This document shows positions 23,062 to 36,100 of a stretch of 64,000 bases of DNA, piece by piece. This DNA comes from Linum tenue (taxonomy: Eukaryota; Streptophyta; Magnoliopsida; Malpighiales; Linaceae). A program made the translations under genes and the position numbers. The stretch spans positions 16,328,150 to 16,392,149 of the forward strand of contig CAMGYJ010000004.1 in the NCBI GenBank assembly GCA_946122785.1, in the 5' to 3' direction. How positions within the stretch are numbered: the stretch's first letter is position 1; each line of letters starts with the position of its first letter. Below the pieces are notes generated by a model that worked only from the letters and a program-made list of their open reading frames with translations, was not told the DNA's origin and did no database searches.

Positions 23062-24424
23062 TGACTCACTTCTACTGTCACTCTAGAAAATGGCCAAGTG
23101 TAACCACTTCCTAAAGTGTAGTATAGCGGGTTTGGGTTTTAATGTCAACCCGGGTCCTAGATTTGATGACTACTCGGTGAATTCTTGTTATCTAGCAGTG
23201 AAACTTTAGTGCAAGTCCAAATTAACAAACAAACAAAGCAAGTTAAACGGTTGTTTTCAAGTCGAGAGAGGTCACCCAGATATGGTTCTCCCTAGACTGC
23301 AGTTAAGCCGGATTGCAATTTACCCAGTTCAGTTTTCATGAAAGTTATACTGCGGAAGGTTCTTAAACAGTCTGAAGTCTCGACTAAAGGTCTCCAGACC
23401 CTCTCAATCTGAGTCTCCAGCGGGCGACTAACCTCCACCGGAGTAAACAGATTCAGGCCCTAACGAACCAAACCTCCACTACCGAATTGAATTCGGTACA
23501 GAATAATGAATTGGCTTCTCGACTAAAGTCACCAATTCACTACCTCCAATTAAGGGTGCTCTATCAACCTAGGCAGATATTCTCTTTTTAGGTTAAAGCA
23601 GAAACAACAGGAATGTGATCAGGATTCAAGTCATTCAATCATTCAAGCCTCAATCAAATATAATCAAATCATAAACTCTGTACTTGGGTTCATACAATCA
23701 GACCTAACATACAAATCTAGGGTTCCCCATACCCAGATGAATGGGGAAACTACTCCATGGAGAGAGAAGCAAAAGCAGATTCAGACGCGGAAATCATACT
23801 GTGAAGGATGAGTTTCTGCTCCTGGTTGTCAATCGGTACTTCTCCAAGCTCAAACCGGGCTCCAATGGTGATGAAGATCAAGCTATGGCACTTGGGAACT
23901 CTGGTTCGTCGCTTTCTCTCTCTAGGAATCACTCTGTCTCTCTAAAACTCGGAACCCTTTGACTTTTAGCCTTCTTTTCCTTTAAAACTGCTGCCTGTCG
24001 CGATACCCGGTCGAAATACCCGGTCGGGTATTTTGGACCTCGACCGGGTATAATTGAAACGCGCGTTTCGCCTCAGGGAAAAATCCCCGGTCTATGCCAA
24101 TAATCCTCGAACGGGGATTTAAGCTTCACGACCGGGACCCCCTTTGTTCCTCAGACATCCAAAACGATAAATACTCGGTCTCCTCAAAATAATACCCAGC
24201 CGGGTATTTCTGGTCATGGCCGGGTATTTTTGTCCTCCAGCCCACTTCGACCCAAACGAGCTCCTTTCGATCCGAAACTCGTTTCTTCGCCTCGATTCCA
24301 ATGCCAAGTCCTAAAATATGACATAAACGCACAACCTAGCGTGAAATCGGCTTAAAACACGAGAATCAACCTCTCAAACGGCTCAAGAATGGGGGTGAAA
24401 ACATGTGCAATTATCGGTCTATCA
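23062..24424 (-). mobile_element. Solo LTR of a Tat/Athila-like Ty3 element
   Basis: The LTR of 1363 bp starts TGATAGACCG at 24424 and ends GAGTCA at 23062 on the minus strand. It is flanked by the 5-bp duplication GAACT (23057-23061 and 24425-24429), so it is a clean solo LTR left by intra-element recombination. The U3/R part (about 24000-24240) holds several palindromic TACCCGGTCGGGTA-type motifs. It is highly similar along its length to the solo LTR at 47771-49111. Confidence 0.9.
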
Positions 24425-24916
24425 GAACTCTTAGAACCGAATCCAAATTGTACAAGAAGGGGGTATTTATGCTCCAAATCTCTCGTATTGTTCATTTACA
24501 TGTGATTCATTGATTGGTTTAGTCATATAAACCACTTAAGTGTCATAATGAAAAACATGCACGAGTACGAACTATTAGTACCGAGTCCAAATTGCTACAA
24601 TAAGGGGGACTTGTGACCCAAATGTCTTGTAATGTTGATGGACTTGTGATTCAGTGATTGGTTTAGTCATAGAAACACATAAACCCCTTAATTGTGTGAT
24701 AATGACAAAATGTGCACAAGTACTACCGAGTACAAATTGTAAAATAAGGGGATTCATGCTCCAAATGTCTTGTAATGTTGATGGACATGTGATTGAATTA
24801 TTAATTTAGTCATATAAAAACATAGTCGCTTGATTGTGTCGTAATGATATAACGTGCACGAGTACGAACTCTTAGTACCGAGTCCAAATTGTACAGCAAG
24901 GGGGATTTGTGCTCCA
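24425..24916. repeat. Satellite array block 2 (continuation after the solo LTR)
   Basis: About three monomers of the same 154-bp family continue in the same orientation directly behind the solo LTR. The block ends in mid-monomer (after gtgctcc) at the truncated LTR that follows. Confidence 0.92.
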
Positions 24917-26088
24917 CATGTTTTAACCACCAATCTTGAACCGTTTGAGAGTCGATTCTCGTGTTTTAAGCCGAATTCACGCTAGGTTGTTCGTTTATGT
25001 CATATTTCAGGACTTGGCGTGGACGTGGAGGCGTGGAGACGAGTTTCGGGTCCAAAAGTAGAGAGTTGGAGCGAAAGGAGCTGGAAGGAGAAAATAACCG
25101 GCCAGGCCCCGAAATACCCGACCGGGTAAACGAGAAGGAAGCACCAGGGGAAGCTCCTTTGGAGGCCAGGAGATCAGAAGGGGCCCCGGCCAGAAGGCAT
25201 AAATACCCGATCGGGTATTCTAAACCTCGATCGGGTATTTCCGCTTCCCCATTGCGCTGTGTTTTAAAATACCCGACCGGGTATTGACGCCGGGTATCGC
25301 GATCTGGAGCTTTTGAAGGGAAGAAGGCCTCTTTTGGAAGGGTATCCGATTTTTAGAGAAAGAAAGCAAAAAACCTAGAGAGAGCGACGAACAGAACTTC
25401 CAAGCGCCTTAAATAATCGATCTCCAACACCATTGGAGATCGGGAGAAGATTGGAGAAGTGCCGATTGATTAGCAGAAGCATATTTTCATCATTCACAGA
25501 ATGATTTCCGCATCTGAAGCAAATTTCTCTTCTCTCTCTATGGAGTAAACTCTCTCACCCACCTGGGTATGAAGAACCCTAGATTTGTATGTTAGGTTTG
25601 GTTGTATGAACCCAAGTACAAGTTCTTTGGTACTGATTATATTCAATTGAGGCATGATTTACTGAATTGCATGAATCCTGAACAAATTCATGTAGTTCCT
25701 GCTTTTACCTAGAAAGAGAATATCTTCCTAGGTTTATAGAGCACCCTTAATTGAAGGTAGTGAATTGACGAATTTAGTCGAGGAGTCGGTTCACTATTCT
25801 GTAATGGATTAACTCCAGTAGAGGCGGTTTGGCACATTAGGGCCTCAGTCTGTTTACTCCGGTGGAGGTTAGTCGCCGCTGGTGATTCAGATTGAGAGGG
25901 TCTTGAGACCTTTAGTCGAGACTTCAGACTGTCTAAGAACCTTCCGCAGTATAACTATCATTGAAATTGGACTGGGTGAATTACAAATTGGCTTAACTGC
26001 AATCTAGGGGGAACCATATCTGAGTGACCTCTCTCAAACTTGGAACACAACATTTACTGCTTTTGTTTGCTAGTTTAGTTGGAACTTC
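24917..26088 (+). mobile_element. Truncated LTR related to the two solo LTRs, opposite orientation
   Basis: This is the reverse-complement relative of 23062-24424: the same order of cgtgttttaagccg, the palindrome cluster (about 25100-25300), ctctctctatggagtaa, gaaccctagatttgtatg and aaccttccgcagtataac. About 20 bases at the 5' end and the last 150-200 bases at the 3' end are missing. It ends at tggaacttc, where the next element begins. No target duplication is present. Confidence 0.85.
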
Positions 26089-28232
26089 TGAAACACCCTA
26101 ACCCGGTCGGGTACTACTTTTACTAAAATGCCCTTGATAAATAAAATACTCAAATCTTAAATTGCAGCGGGAAAAATTTTCATAAATAAATTACTGAAAA
26201 CACACACTTGTTGTTCAAAGCAAAGCCCTAACACGTGGGCAAATTAATCTCAAACTTTAAAATCTAAATCTGATCTCTAGTCTATACTCATAATCATAAA
26301 ATGCAAATAACTAGGTAGTCTCTGTCGTTGCTGCTAGTGAAAATCTTAACGAGGCATCCTCCGTGACGCTTGCACTGCCCTCCTCTAGCTGGCTGCCCTC
26401 GAACTTTTCCTCTCGAACTCGCTGTTCTCTAACTGCTTCTCTAGCTAGCTGCTACCGATCTGGTTCTCGCTCATTCCCTTACTAAGGCCTGGTGAGTGAG
26501 TTGGGGTCAATCTACGCCCTTACGTTTTAAACTTTCTAATAATTTTGCACTTCTTCTCAAACACTTAAACTCAAACTGAGGGAAGTTGTTTGTACTTCCA
26601 TTCTTAAAAATCTTAACTCTTAAAACTGTATGGGAGTAACTGTTACTCTCCATTCTTACAGCTTAAATCTCAACTTAAATACTTGACTCACACATGGATC
26701 CCTCACTAGCTAGTCCGGTTGCCAACTCATACGTATGAGAAGCCATCAAGGCTTTCCTTAAACTTAAACTTATCGTGGAAGGCTCTTCTTCCACGATTCT
26801 CAAGAGCATAACTGCTGCTCATCTTAAAAATCTCAAGAGCATAACTACTGCTCAACTTAAATATCTCAAGAGCATAACTGCTGCTCTGTCTCAAAGATCT
26901 CAAGAGCATAACTGCTGCTCTATCTGAAAATCTCAAATGGCAACGGACTGGCACTAGTGACTAAAAACACTTAAAAACAATTTCACCTTCTTCGAAGGTG
27001 AAGTATTTCTTAAAAGGGATGGGTCTTAAGCTTTAATAATCACTCATAAACGTAAACTTCAAGGTAAGAGATAAACTCATACATCTTTACTTCAAATCAT
27101 AGCTCAACCAAAGCACATACTATCAAACATAATCATGCAATCTCAAACATGAATTAAACACTGCACATACATCACGTAAATCAATACTTGAAAATACTCA
27201 AGACGAATATTTGAAAAACCGTAAGGCGTAGAATTTACCCCCTTTACACTCACCTTACTTCCATCAGAACTGGATCTGATTTTTGCTCCAAGCTAATTAA
27301 TGGAGCAGCTTGCTTGGCAAATGGAATAAATTGGACTAGCTTGCTTTGGTCATTTTTGACATCCACGTCAGGGCGGAGATGTCAATAACAACAAGACGAG
27401 CTTGTTTAACCAAGCAGATCTCATAGTAGAGGGGAAAAAGAAGCCTGCCGTCGATGCTCCTCCCTTGGTCAATCCTCAATCGTCACCTCATGCCTGCTTC
27501 TCATCGTCCACAACGGAGATAGCAATGACCATGAGAGCTCTCGTAGTAGAGGGAATGATGGTGCTCTGCCTCCCTTCTCCTTGCCTTGATTACCCAATAG
27601 CAAGTCCTCCACCGCCACCTCCTGTCCGCTTCCCCCCATCGTCCAAGGCTGGGCGGAGATAGCAATAACAAGGAGATTCCCCTGGCAATAGTAATAACAC
27701 AGAGACGAGCTTGCTTAATCAAGATGCTCACCTAGTTGAAGCCCCAACGGGAGAATTGGGGATTTTTCTGATAGGGAATCAGACGGACACGAAGAGGGGA
27801 ACAACAACCCGGTGGAGATGCTTCCCGCGATCCCTGCGACTGATGCCCGCCGGATCGAGATTCATCCCGTCTCGCAAACCTCCTCAGTGGTCTCGCACGG
27901 AGTAAGCACCGGTTTGGAGAGCCGTCTTCCGGTGATGACGCCGCTATTGCTTGGATTTCCCGAGAGCAAGTTGCTTTCGGTGGGAAGATAAAAGAGGTGA
28001 GGCCGAGTGAGGTAGAGTAGAGGTCTAGGGTTTAATTAGTTAGAGGATATTTTGGTAATCTCACAATTATGTGTGAGTTTAATCCAAAACTCAATTAACG
28101 TCCGTAACTTCCTCATTTTATGTCCAAATTTGACACCGCTTAAACCGACAGTTAACATTTTTAGTCCTCGTTGATATTACTGTGGAACTTGACCATAGTC
28201 ATTTTGAATTTTTGGAAGAGCAGGGAGTAACA
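26089..28232 (-). repeat. 3' LTR of the non-autonomous Ty3 element
   Basis: 2144 bp. On the minus strand it begins TGTTACTCCC and ends GTGTTTCA. Compared with its partner LTR it shows many substitutions and several indels, especially around 27270-27800, so the insertion is old. Confidence 0.85.
26799..26932. repeat. Four-copy 33-bp tandem repeat in the 3' LTR
   Basis: ctcaagagcataactgctgc starts at 26799, 26832, 26865 and 26899. An adjacent inverted repeat, gtggaaggctcttcttccac (about 26775-26794), can form a hairpin. The same block recurs in the partner LTR. Confidence 0.85.
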
Positions 28233-31180
28233 TTTCCTCCACCCTTATAAAAATTTCGTCCTCGTCTTGAATAGCTTACTATAGTTCTTATTTGTACTCT
28301 TGACCATAACAGGTATTCTCATCTAGCTCGGTAGCATCGAATAGGTTGAGTGACTCATTGCCCCTTTCAAAAATTTCCAACTTGGGTCCAGGATGTGATG
28401 GGACAAAATTCCGATTCAATTTATTGGTCCAACTGATTCAGTACTTGATGTTGAACCTAAATCGAAGTAGAGGTATCACATTTCCTCCACACTTACAGAA
28501 ATTTCACCCTCAAAATTTGTCCGCTGTGATTACCCTCAGCATCGCTTGTGGTAATCCTTTTCACTTCGAGGATTTGTATTTCCCTTAATTTATACGACAT
28601 GACCTAAAAATCCTTCTCTCCACTTCCTGCAACTTCAATGTTGTTGTGGCTTCTTAACACCTCACATCACCTATGCTGCACCTTGGACATATGTCGGAAC
28701 GATAACTATCCATTATTCGTTACATGAGATGTTAATGCCCCCCTCCAACACAAGGTCACTGATGGCGTTTTATCTTCCATCTAGTCAGATGGTAAAACTC
28801 TTTTAACGTAACTCTCATCTAGGGTTGACCTCATAGGCCACCTAGGTCCTTGTATCTCCTAACTTTGCATCCCTTACTTCCTTGATGCCTCGTCTTATCC
28901 TTTAACCATAAACTGAGTGGTCATCTCCTCTTTACTTCTTGCTTAACTCTGAAATCTCATACTACTGCTTTTACTTCATGTATGCATTAAAGGCATCCTT
29001 TGCATCTTTCTCTAGCTTTCTAACAACTATATGACTCCCTTCAAGAGTCATGAACTTCCCTTTGGCTTACCTGTTCACTCCTGATACCTAACTTAGCACT
29101 TCCCTATCGCCACCTGAATTTGAAGTTCTCATACTATCCATTCCGCTACTCTTAGACCCTAGCTGAAATTCCTCATATGGTTTCCCCGTCCAATAGAGTT
29201 TTACCCGAGAGATTGACACCTTTCACCAACATAGGCAATATTGGTTTCACTTTGGGGTATTCTAGCAGGTTCCCTAAACTTATATCCCTCTTACTTCGTT
29301 ACTCGTGACTCTTCTTCTTGATATTACTCGCTAGTTCTAGATGATGTCCTTTATTCTCGATGTAGTCATCTAGGTTCTCATATTCTCTTCTTACTAATGT
29401 ACCTTGAGTCCTTGACTTATAAGGTTCTCCCTTTGACTAGTCTTAACGACCACGATTCTACCTTACTTTCTTGATGGACTTCCTATGGATTGATTGTTAT
29501 CTACTGGTAATCAACCTAATGCTTTCTTGTTGTTTGTTATATTCCTACTTCGGTCTGTCCTAGCTATCTTCCTTGACGCATACATCGCCCGGTGGACGAC
29601 CACTGTATTGTTTCTGTAACGTCCTATGGTGTTCTCCTTGCTTCTTTACTTTTACTAATCTTCCGTTGATGCTTCGTACTATATTTGGTCACCAAACTCC
29701 ATTGAGTATCTTCTCGTTATTGTTAGGGTTAAAGTTTCCAATAGCGGATTTCCTTGGGTAGGCTTTAACATACCTCATTCACGTCATTTGTCTCGATTGA
29801 TGCCTGCATATGGCCTTAATCTCATAGTCTGGGTTCTTAGTGGCTTAACGGAACGTGTCTTACTTATCCTTAACTAGCCGCTTCCTCTGGATGACATCCT
29901 ACTATGCCGCTCCCACTCAGAGTGGGGCACCTTGGGTAAGGTAACTTAATGATTTCCTCCTTCTTGGTAATGCTTTTCCTCGTCGTACTCCACTATGCAT
30001 ATTCTTGAACACGAGTCACCTACACATATTCTCAATCCTTCATCGGAACTTCCATGTGCTTCCTCGAATTCTCTGCCATTCAATAGAACATTTATTAAAC
30101 GTTCCACTTACTTGTCTATACTCGGTTGGCTCAATGACTTACTCTATAGCTAGTTCCGAGACTTCAGCTCTTAGCCCTCTAGTTCCAACTTAGTAGAAAG
30201 GTTCCTCCTTCTGTCACCCCTCATGTACCCTAGGCGGCTAGGTGCTCCCTCGATTTAGGAGAGGATAATCCCATAACAGATCATCGTGAACTCTTGCATT
30301 CCCCTTTCAACGGTCCCAATGACCTCCAGACCTTTCATGATCTGCGTAGTTTGTAGAGTCTCTCATATCCCAATCCATCCTCTTTCTAGCTCGACATTGT
30401 TCACAAGCACATTTTTATTCTTGATCCAAGCTCGTCCTCTACCTTGATCATCTTGACTCTTGTCTTGTTCCCTTTTAAAGGCTTGCTACCAGCCTAATTC
30501 CCCAAGGTCATGTACCATCATCTCGAGTGACGGAGTTTATCTACAAGGGTTCTTTTATCGTCGTTATGTAAATGACCATGACTCCTCTCCGCCTTGCCCT
30601 TTTGACTTCTTGACGTCCTTTCATACCCCCTATAACCTACTTATTTCCTCCTTTGCTTCATTTATACTACCCTAGCTTCTCTTGAAGTCTAAGCTTTCCA
30701 CTACTCCTTATCACTGTGTTGTAATAGCGTTTACCACTAAACTAGTTGAGGGAATTCTCGTGGTACCTCTTTGTTTCTTGACTCACCACTGCTTAGGGTC
30801 AAGGACCCTGAAATTCTCCCATCATTATAGCTACTGACATCTAGTGATTGTAGCTCTTTCTTCAGAGATTCATAGTTCTCCTATTTGTATATCTTAACCT
30901 ATTAGATCACTTGCTAGTAGCTAAGTAGAAAAATCATCGTAGTGCTCTTTTAACTCCTTTGATTCCTTGTACCTATACCTCGGGATAGAACTTTGCGATT
31001 GGCGCACCCTTTTATTAGAACTAAAGTTATTTATCTTAGTACGATTAGAGTAGACTGGAGATTCTATAGACACTTAAAAGAAGACCTTTAACTTATTTTC
31101 CTTTCCTTTAAAACAAAACCATTAAAAACCGAGCCCGACATTCTAGTTTTCCTTGGAAACCAAGGAACAGAGGAAGACCG
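28233..31180 (-). other. Interior of the non-autonomous Ty3 element, no recognisable gene
   Basis: Nearly 3 kb with only short open frames on both strands. Next to the 3' LTR is a polypurine-type sequence (28233-28265). A second similar one (GAAATTTCTGTAAGTGTGG on the minus strand) recurs at about 28480-28505. Nothing else is assigned. Confidence 0.55.
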
Positions 31181-31192
31181 GCTCTGATACCA
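31181..31192 (-). other. Primer-binding site (initiator tRNA-Met type) of the Ty3 element
   Basis: TGGTATCAGAGC on the minus strand, three bases after the end of the LTR at 31196. A short hairpin (ccttggaaaccaagg, about 31151-31165) lies just downstream. Confidence 0.85.
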
Positions 31193-31195
31193 AAA

Positions 31196-33160
31196 TGAAA
31201 CACCCTAACCCGATCGGGTGCTACTTTTACTAAAATGCCATTGATAAATAAAATACTCAAATTTAAATTGCAGCGGAAAATTTTTTCATAAATAAATTAG
31301 TGAAAACACACACTTGTAGTTCAAAGCAAAGCCCTAACACGTGGGCAAATTAAACTCAAACTTTAAAATCTCAATCTGATCTCTAGTCTATACTCATAAA
31401 CATAAAATGCAAATAACTAGGTAGTCTCTATCGTTGCTGCTACTAAAAATCTTAACTAGGCATCCTCCGTGATGCTTGCAGTGCCCTCCTCTAGCTGGAT
31501 GCCCTCAAACTTTTCCTCTCGAACTCGCCGCTCTCTAACTGCTCCTCTAGCTAGCTGCTATCGATCTGGTTCTCGCTCATTCCCTTACTAAGACTTGGTG
31601 AGTGAGTTGCGGTCAATTTACGCCCTTACGTTTTAAACTTTCTAATAATTTTGCACTTCTTCTCAAACACTTAAACTCAAGTTGGGGGAAGTTGTTTGTA
31701 CTTCCGTTCTTAAAAATTTAACTCTTAAAATTGTATGGGAGTAATTGTTACTCTCCATTCTTAAAGCTTAAATCTCAACTTAAATACTTGACTGACACGG
31801 GGATCCCTCACTAGCTAGTCCGGTTGCCAACTCAAACGTATGAGAAGGCATCAAGGCTTTCCTTAAACTTAAACTTATCGTGGAAGGCTCTTCTTCCACG
31901 ATTCTCAAGAGCATAACTGCTGCTCATCTTAAAAATCTCAAGAGCATAATTACTGCTCAACTTAAATATCTCAAGAGCATAACTGCTGCTCTGTCTCAAA
32001 GATCTCAAGAGCATAACTGCTGCTCTATCTGAAAATCTCAAATGGCAACGGACTGGCACTAGTGACTAAAAACACTTAAAACGATTTCACCTTCTTTGAA
32101 GGTGAAGTATTTCTTAAAAGGGATTCCTCTTAAGCTTTAATAATCACTCATAAACGTAAACTTCAAGGTAAGAGATAAACTCATACATCTTTACTTCAAA
32201 TCATAGCTCAACCAAAGCACATACTATCAAACATAATCATACAATCTCAAACATGAATCAAACACTGCACATACATCACGTAAATCAATACTTGAAAATA
32301 CTCAAGACGAATATTTGAAAAACCGTAAGGCGTAGAATTTACCCCCTTTACACTCACCTTACTTTCGTCGGAACTGGCTCTGATTTTGCTCCAAAGTTTC
32401 CATATTTGCTTCCAAGCTAATAGTACACTCTTACTTGCTTGAATAAAATGGAGCAACTTGCTTGGCAAATGGAGTTAAATGTACCAGCTTGCTTTGGTCA
32501 TTATTGGCATCCACGTCAGGGCAGAGATGGCAATAACAACGTCAGGGTGGCGATAGCAATAAGACGGACACGAGCTTGCCTAAGAAAGAAGCTCTCGCAG
32601 TAGAGGGGGAGAGCAACCCGGTGGAGCTGTGCATGCATCTGATGGGGGAGGGGCTTCCTTCTTTCCATATGGGTAGGTAGGCGGGAGCTTTTGATGGTGA
32701 ATGGCGGAAATGCTGTTGAAAGATGCTACAATGAGTAATGGATTTTGATGGTGAATGAGCAAGTAAGCTGCTCTCGTAGTAGGATCAACCGATACCCGCC
32801 GTATCGAGATTCGTCCCGTATCGCACGGAGTAAGCACCGGTTTGGAGGGCCGTCTTCCGGTGATGGCGCCGCTGTTGCTTGGATTTCCGGAGAGGAATTT
32901 GCTTTCGGTGGGAAGGTAAAAGAGGTGAGGCCGAGTGAGGTAGAGTAAGGGTCTAGGGTTTAATTAGTTAGAGGATATTTTGGGAATCTCACAATTACGT
33001 GTGAGTTTAATCCGAAATTCAATTAACGTCCGTAAATTCCTCATTTTATGTCCAAATTTGACACCGCTTAAACCAACAGTTAACAGTTTTAGTCCTCATT
33101 GATATTACGGTGGAACTTGACCATAGCCATTTTGAATTTTGGGAAGAGCGGGGTGTAACA
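31196..33160 (-). repeat. 5' LTR of the non-autonomous Ty3 element
   Basis: 1965 bp. On the minus strand it begins TGTTACACCCCGC at 33160 and ends GTGTTTCA at 31196. It includes the four-copy 33-bp tandem repeat at 31904-32037. Relative to the other LTR it differs by blocks of missing or replaced sequence around 32380-32800. Confidence 0.85.
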
Positions 33161-36100
33161 TTGTGTCATAGTGACTAAACGTGTACGTGTATGAACTCTT
33201 AGTAACGAGTCCAAATTGTAAAATAAGGGGGATTTGTGCTCCAAATGTCTCGTAATGTTGATGTACATGTGATTCAATCATTCGTTTAGTTATATAAAAA
33301 CATAAAGAGCTTAATTATGTCGTAATGACATAACGTGCACGAGTACGAACTCTTAGTACCGAGTACAAATCGTACAATAAATGTGATTCGTGCTCCAATT
33401 GTCTTGTAATGTTGATGGACATGTGGATATTGTTTGGTTTAGTCATATAAACACATAAACTGCTTAATTGTGTCATAATGACCAAACGTGCACGAGTACA
33501 AACTCTTTGTACCGAGTACAAATTGCACAATTAGGGGGATTCTTGTTCCAAATGTCTTATAATGTTGATGGACATATGATTTATTGATTGGTTTAGTGAT
33601 ATAAACACATAAACTGCTTAATTGTGTCATAATTACCAAACATGCAGGAGTATGAACTCTCAGTACTGAGTCCAAATCGTACAATAAGGAGGATTTGTGA
33701 TGCAAATATCTCGTAATGTTGATGGACATGTGATTCAATGATTTGTTTAGTACGTAAACTACTTAATTGTGTCATAATGACCAAACGTGTACGTACACTT
33801 AATACCGATTACAAATCGGACAATAATGGGGATTCGTGCTCCAAATATCTTTTAATGTTGATGGACACGTGATTCATTGATTGGTTTAGTCATATAAATA
33901 CATAAATCGCTTAATTGTGTTACAATGACCAAACGTGCATGAGTACGAACTGTTAGTACCGATTACAAATCGTACAATAAGGGGGATTCGTGCTCCAAAT
34001 ATCTTATAATGTTGAGGGACATGTGATTCATTGATTGGTTTATGCATATAAACACATAAACCGCCTAATTATGTCATAATGACCATACGTGCAGGCGTAT
34101 GAACTCTTAGTACCGAGTCCAAATCTTGCAATAAGGGGTATTCTCACTCAAAATGCTCGTAATGTTGATGGACATGAGATTCAATGATTCGTTTAGTCAT
34201 ATAAACACCCAAACCGCTTAAGTGTTTCATAATTAACAAACATGCAGGAGTACGAACTCTTAGTACCGAGTCCAAATCGTAAAATAAAGGGGGATTTGTG
34301 CTCCAAATGTCTTATAATGTTGATGGACATGTGATTTGTTGATTGGTTTAGTCTTATAAACACTTAAACCACTTAATTGTGTCATAATTACCAAACGTGC
34401 ACGTGTACGAACTCTTAGTACCGATTCCAAATCTTAAAATAAGGGGGATTTGTGCTCCAAATGTCTCTAATGTTGATTGACATGTGATTCAATGATTTGT
34501 TTGGTCATATAAACACATAAACCACTTAATTGTGTCATAATGACATAACGTGCATGAGTACGAACTTTTAGTACTGAGTACAAATTGTACAAAACGGGGT
34601 ATTCGTGCTCCAAACGACTTTTAATGTTGATGGAAATGTGATTCAATCATTCGTTTAGTCATATAAACACATACAGTTAGTTGTGTCATAATGAGAAAAC
34701 GTGCACGTGAGGAAATCTTTGTACCAAGTACAAATTGCACAATAAGGGGGATTCAAGCTCCAAACGTCTTGTAATATTGATGGACATGTGATTCATTGAT
34801 TGGTTTAGTCATATAAACACATGAACCGCTTAATTGTGTCATACTGACAAAACGTGCATGTGTACGAACTCTTAGCACAGATTCAAAATCGCACAATAAG
34901 GGGGATTTGTGCTCCAAATGTCTCGTAATGTAGACGGACATGTGATTCAATGATTCGTTTTGTCATATAAATACATAAACCGCTTAATTGTGTCATAATG
35001 ACCAACCGTACACGTGTACAAACTCTTAGCACCGAGTCCAAATCGTACAATAAGAGGGATTTATACTCAAAATGTCTCGTAATGTTGATGGCCTTTGATC
35101 CAATGATTCGATTAGTGATATATACACTCAAACCGCTTAATTGTATCATAGTTACCAAACATGCATTAGTTTGAACTTTTAGTACCGAGTCCAAATCGTA
35201 CAATAAGGGGGATTTGTGCTCCAAATGTCTCGTAAGGTTGTTGGACATGTGATTCAATGATTTGTTTAGTCATCTAACCGCATAAACCGCTTAATTGTGT
35301 CATAATTACCAAACGTGCACGGGTACGAAGTCTTAGTACCGATTCCAAATCGTACAATAAGGGGGATTTGTGCTCCAAATGTCTCGTAATGTTGATGGAC
35401 ATGTGATTCAATTATTTGTTTAGTCATATAAACACATAAACCGCTTAATTGTGTCATAATGACCAAACGTGCACGTGTACGAACTCATAGTACCGAGTCC
35501 AAATCGTACAATTAGGGGGATTTGTACTCAAAATGTCTCGTAATGTTGGTGAACATGTGATTCAATTATTCATTTAGTCATATAAACACTCAAACCGCTT
35601 AATTGTGTCATAATTAGCAAACATGTAGGAGTACGAACTCTTAGTACCGAGTTCAAATCGTACAATAAGGGGGATTTGTGCTCCATATGTCTTATAATGT
35701 TGATGGACATGTGATTTATTGATTGGTTTAGTCATATAAACACATAAACCGCTTAATTGTGTCATAATGACAAAACACGCACTTGTGCGAACTTTTAGTA
35801 CTGATTCAAAATCCCACACTAAGGGGATTTGTGCTCCAAATGTCTGGTAATGTTGATTGACATGTGATTCAATGATTCTTTTAGTCATATAAACACATAA
35901 ACCGCTTAATTGTGTCATAATTACCAAACGAGAGGATTACAAACTCTTAGTACCGAGTCCAAATTGTACAATATGAGGGGGATTCGTGCTCCAAATGCCT
36001 TGTAATGTTGATGGACATGTGATTCAAATATTGGTTTAGTCATATGAAAACATAAACCGCTTAATTGTGTTATAATGACATAACGTGCATGAGTACGAAC

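Larger units (their letters stand above)
26089..33160 (-). mobile_element. Non-autonomous Ty3-type LTR retrotransposon with LTRs of about 2 kb
   Basis: Two direct LTRs (26089-28232 and 31196-33160) bound a 2.96-kb interior. Orientation is minus: the primer-binding site lies beside the right-hand LTR and a polypurine tract beside the left-hand one. The tract region reads GACGAAATTTTTATAAGGGTGG, a wording typical of the 3' end of chromovirus-type Ty3 elements. No gag, protease, RT or integrase motif is recognisable in any frame, so it is a LARD-like derivative or a very decayed copy. The bases outside the LTRs (acttc and ttgtg) do not match, so one flank has been rearranged. Confidence 0.82.

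Noticed and set aside
27402..27905. Plus-strand small genes in the 26-28 kb region
   Set aside because: They lie in the LTR of the large Ty3 element, are not preserved in the partner LTR, and have no domain.
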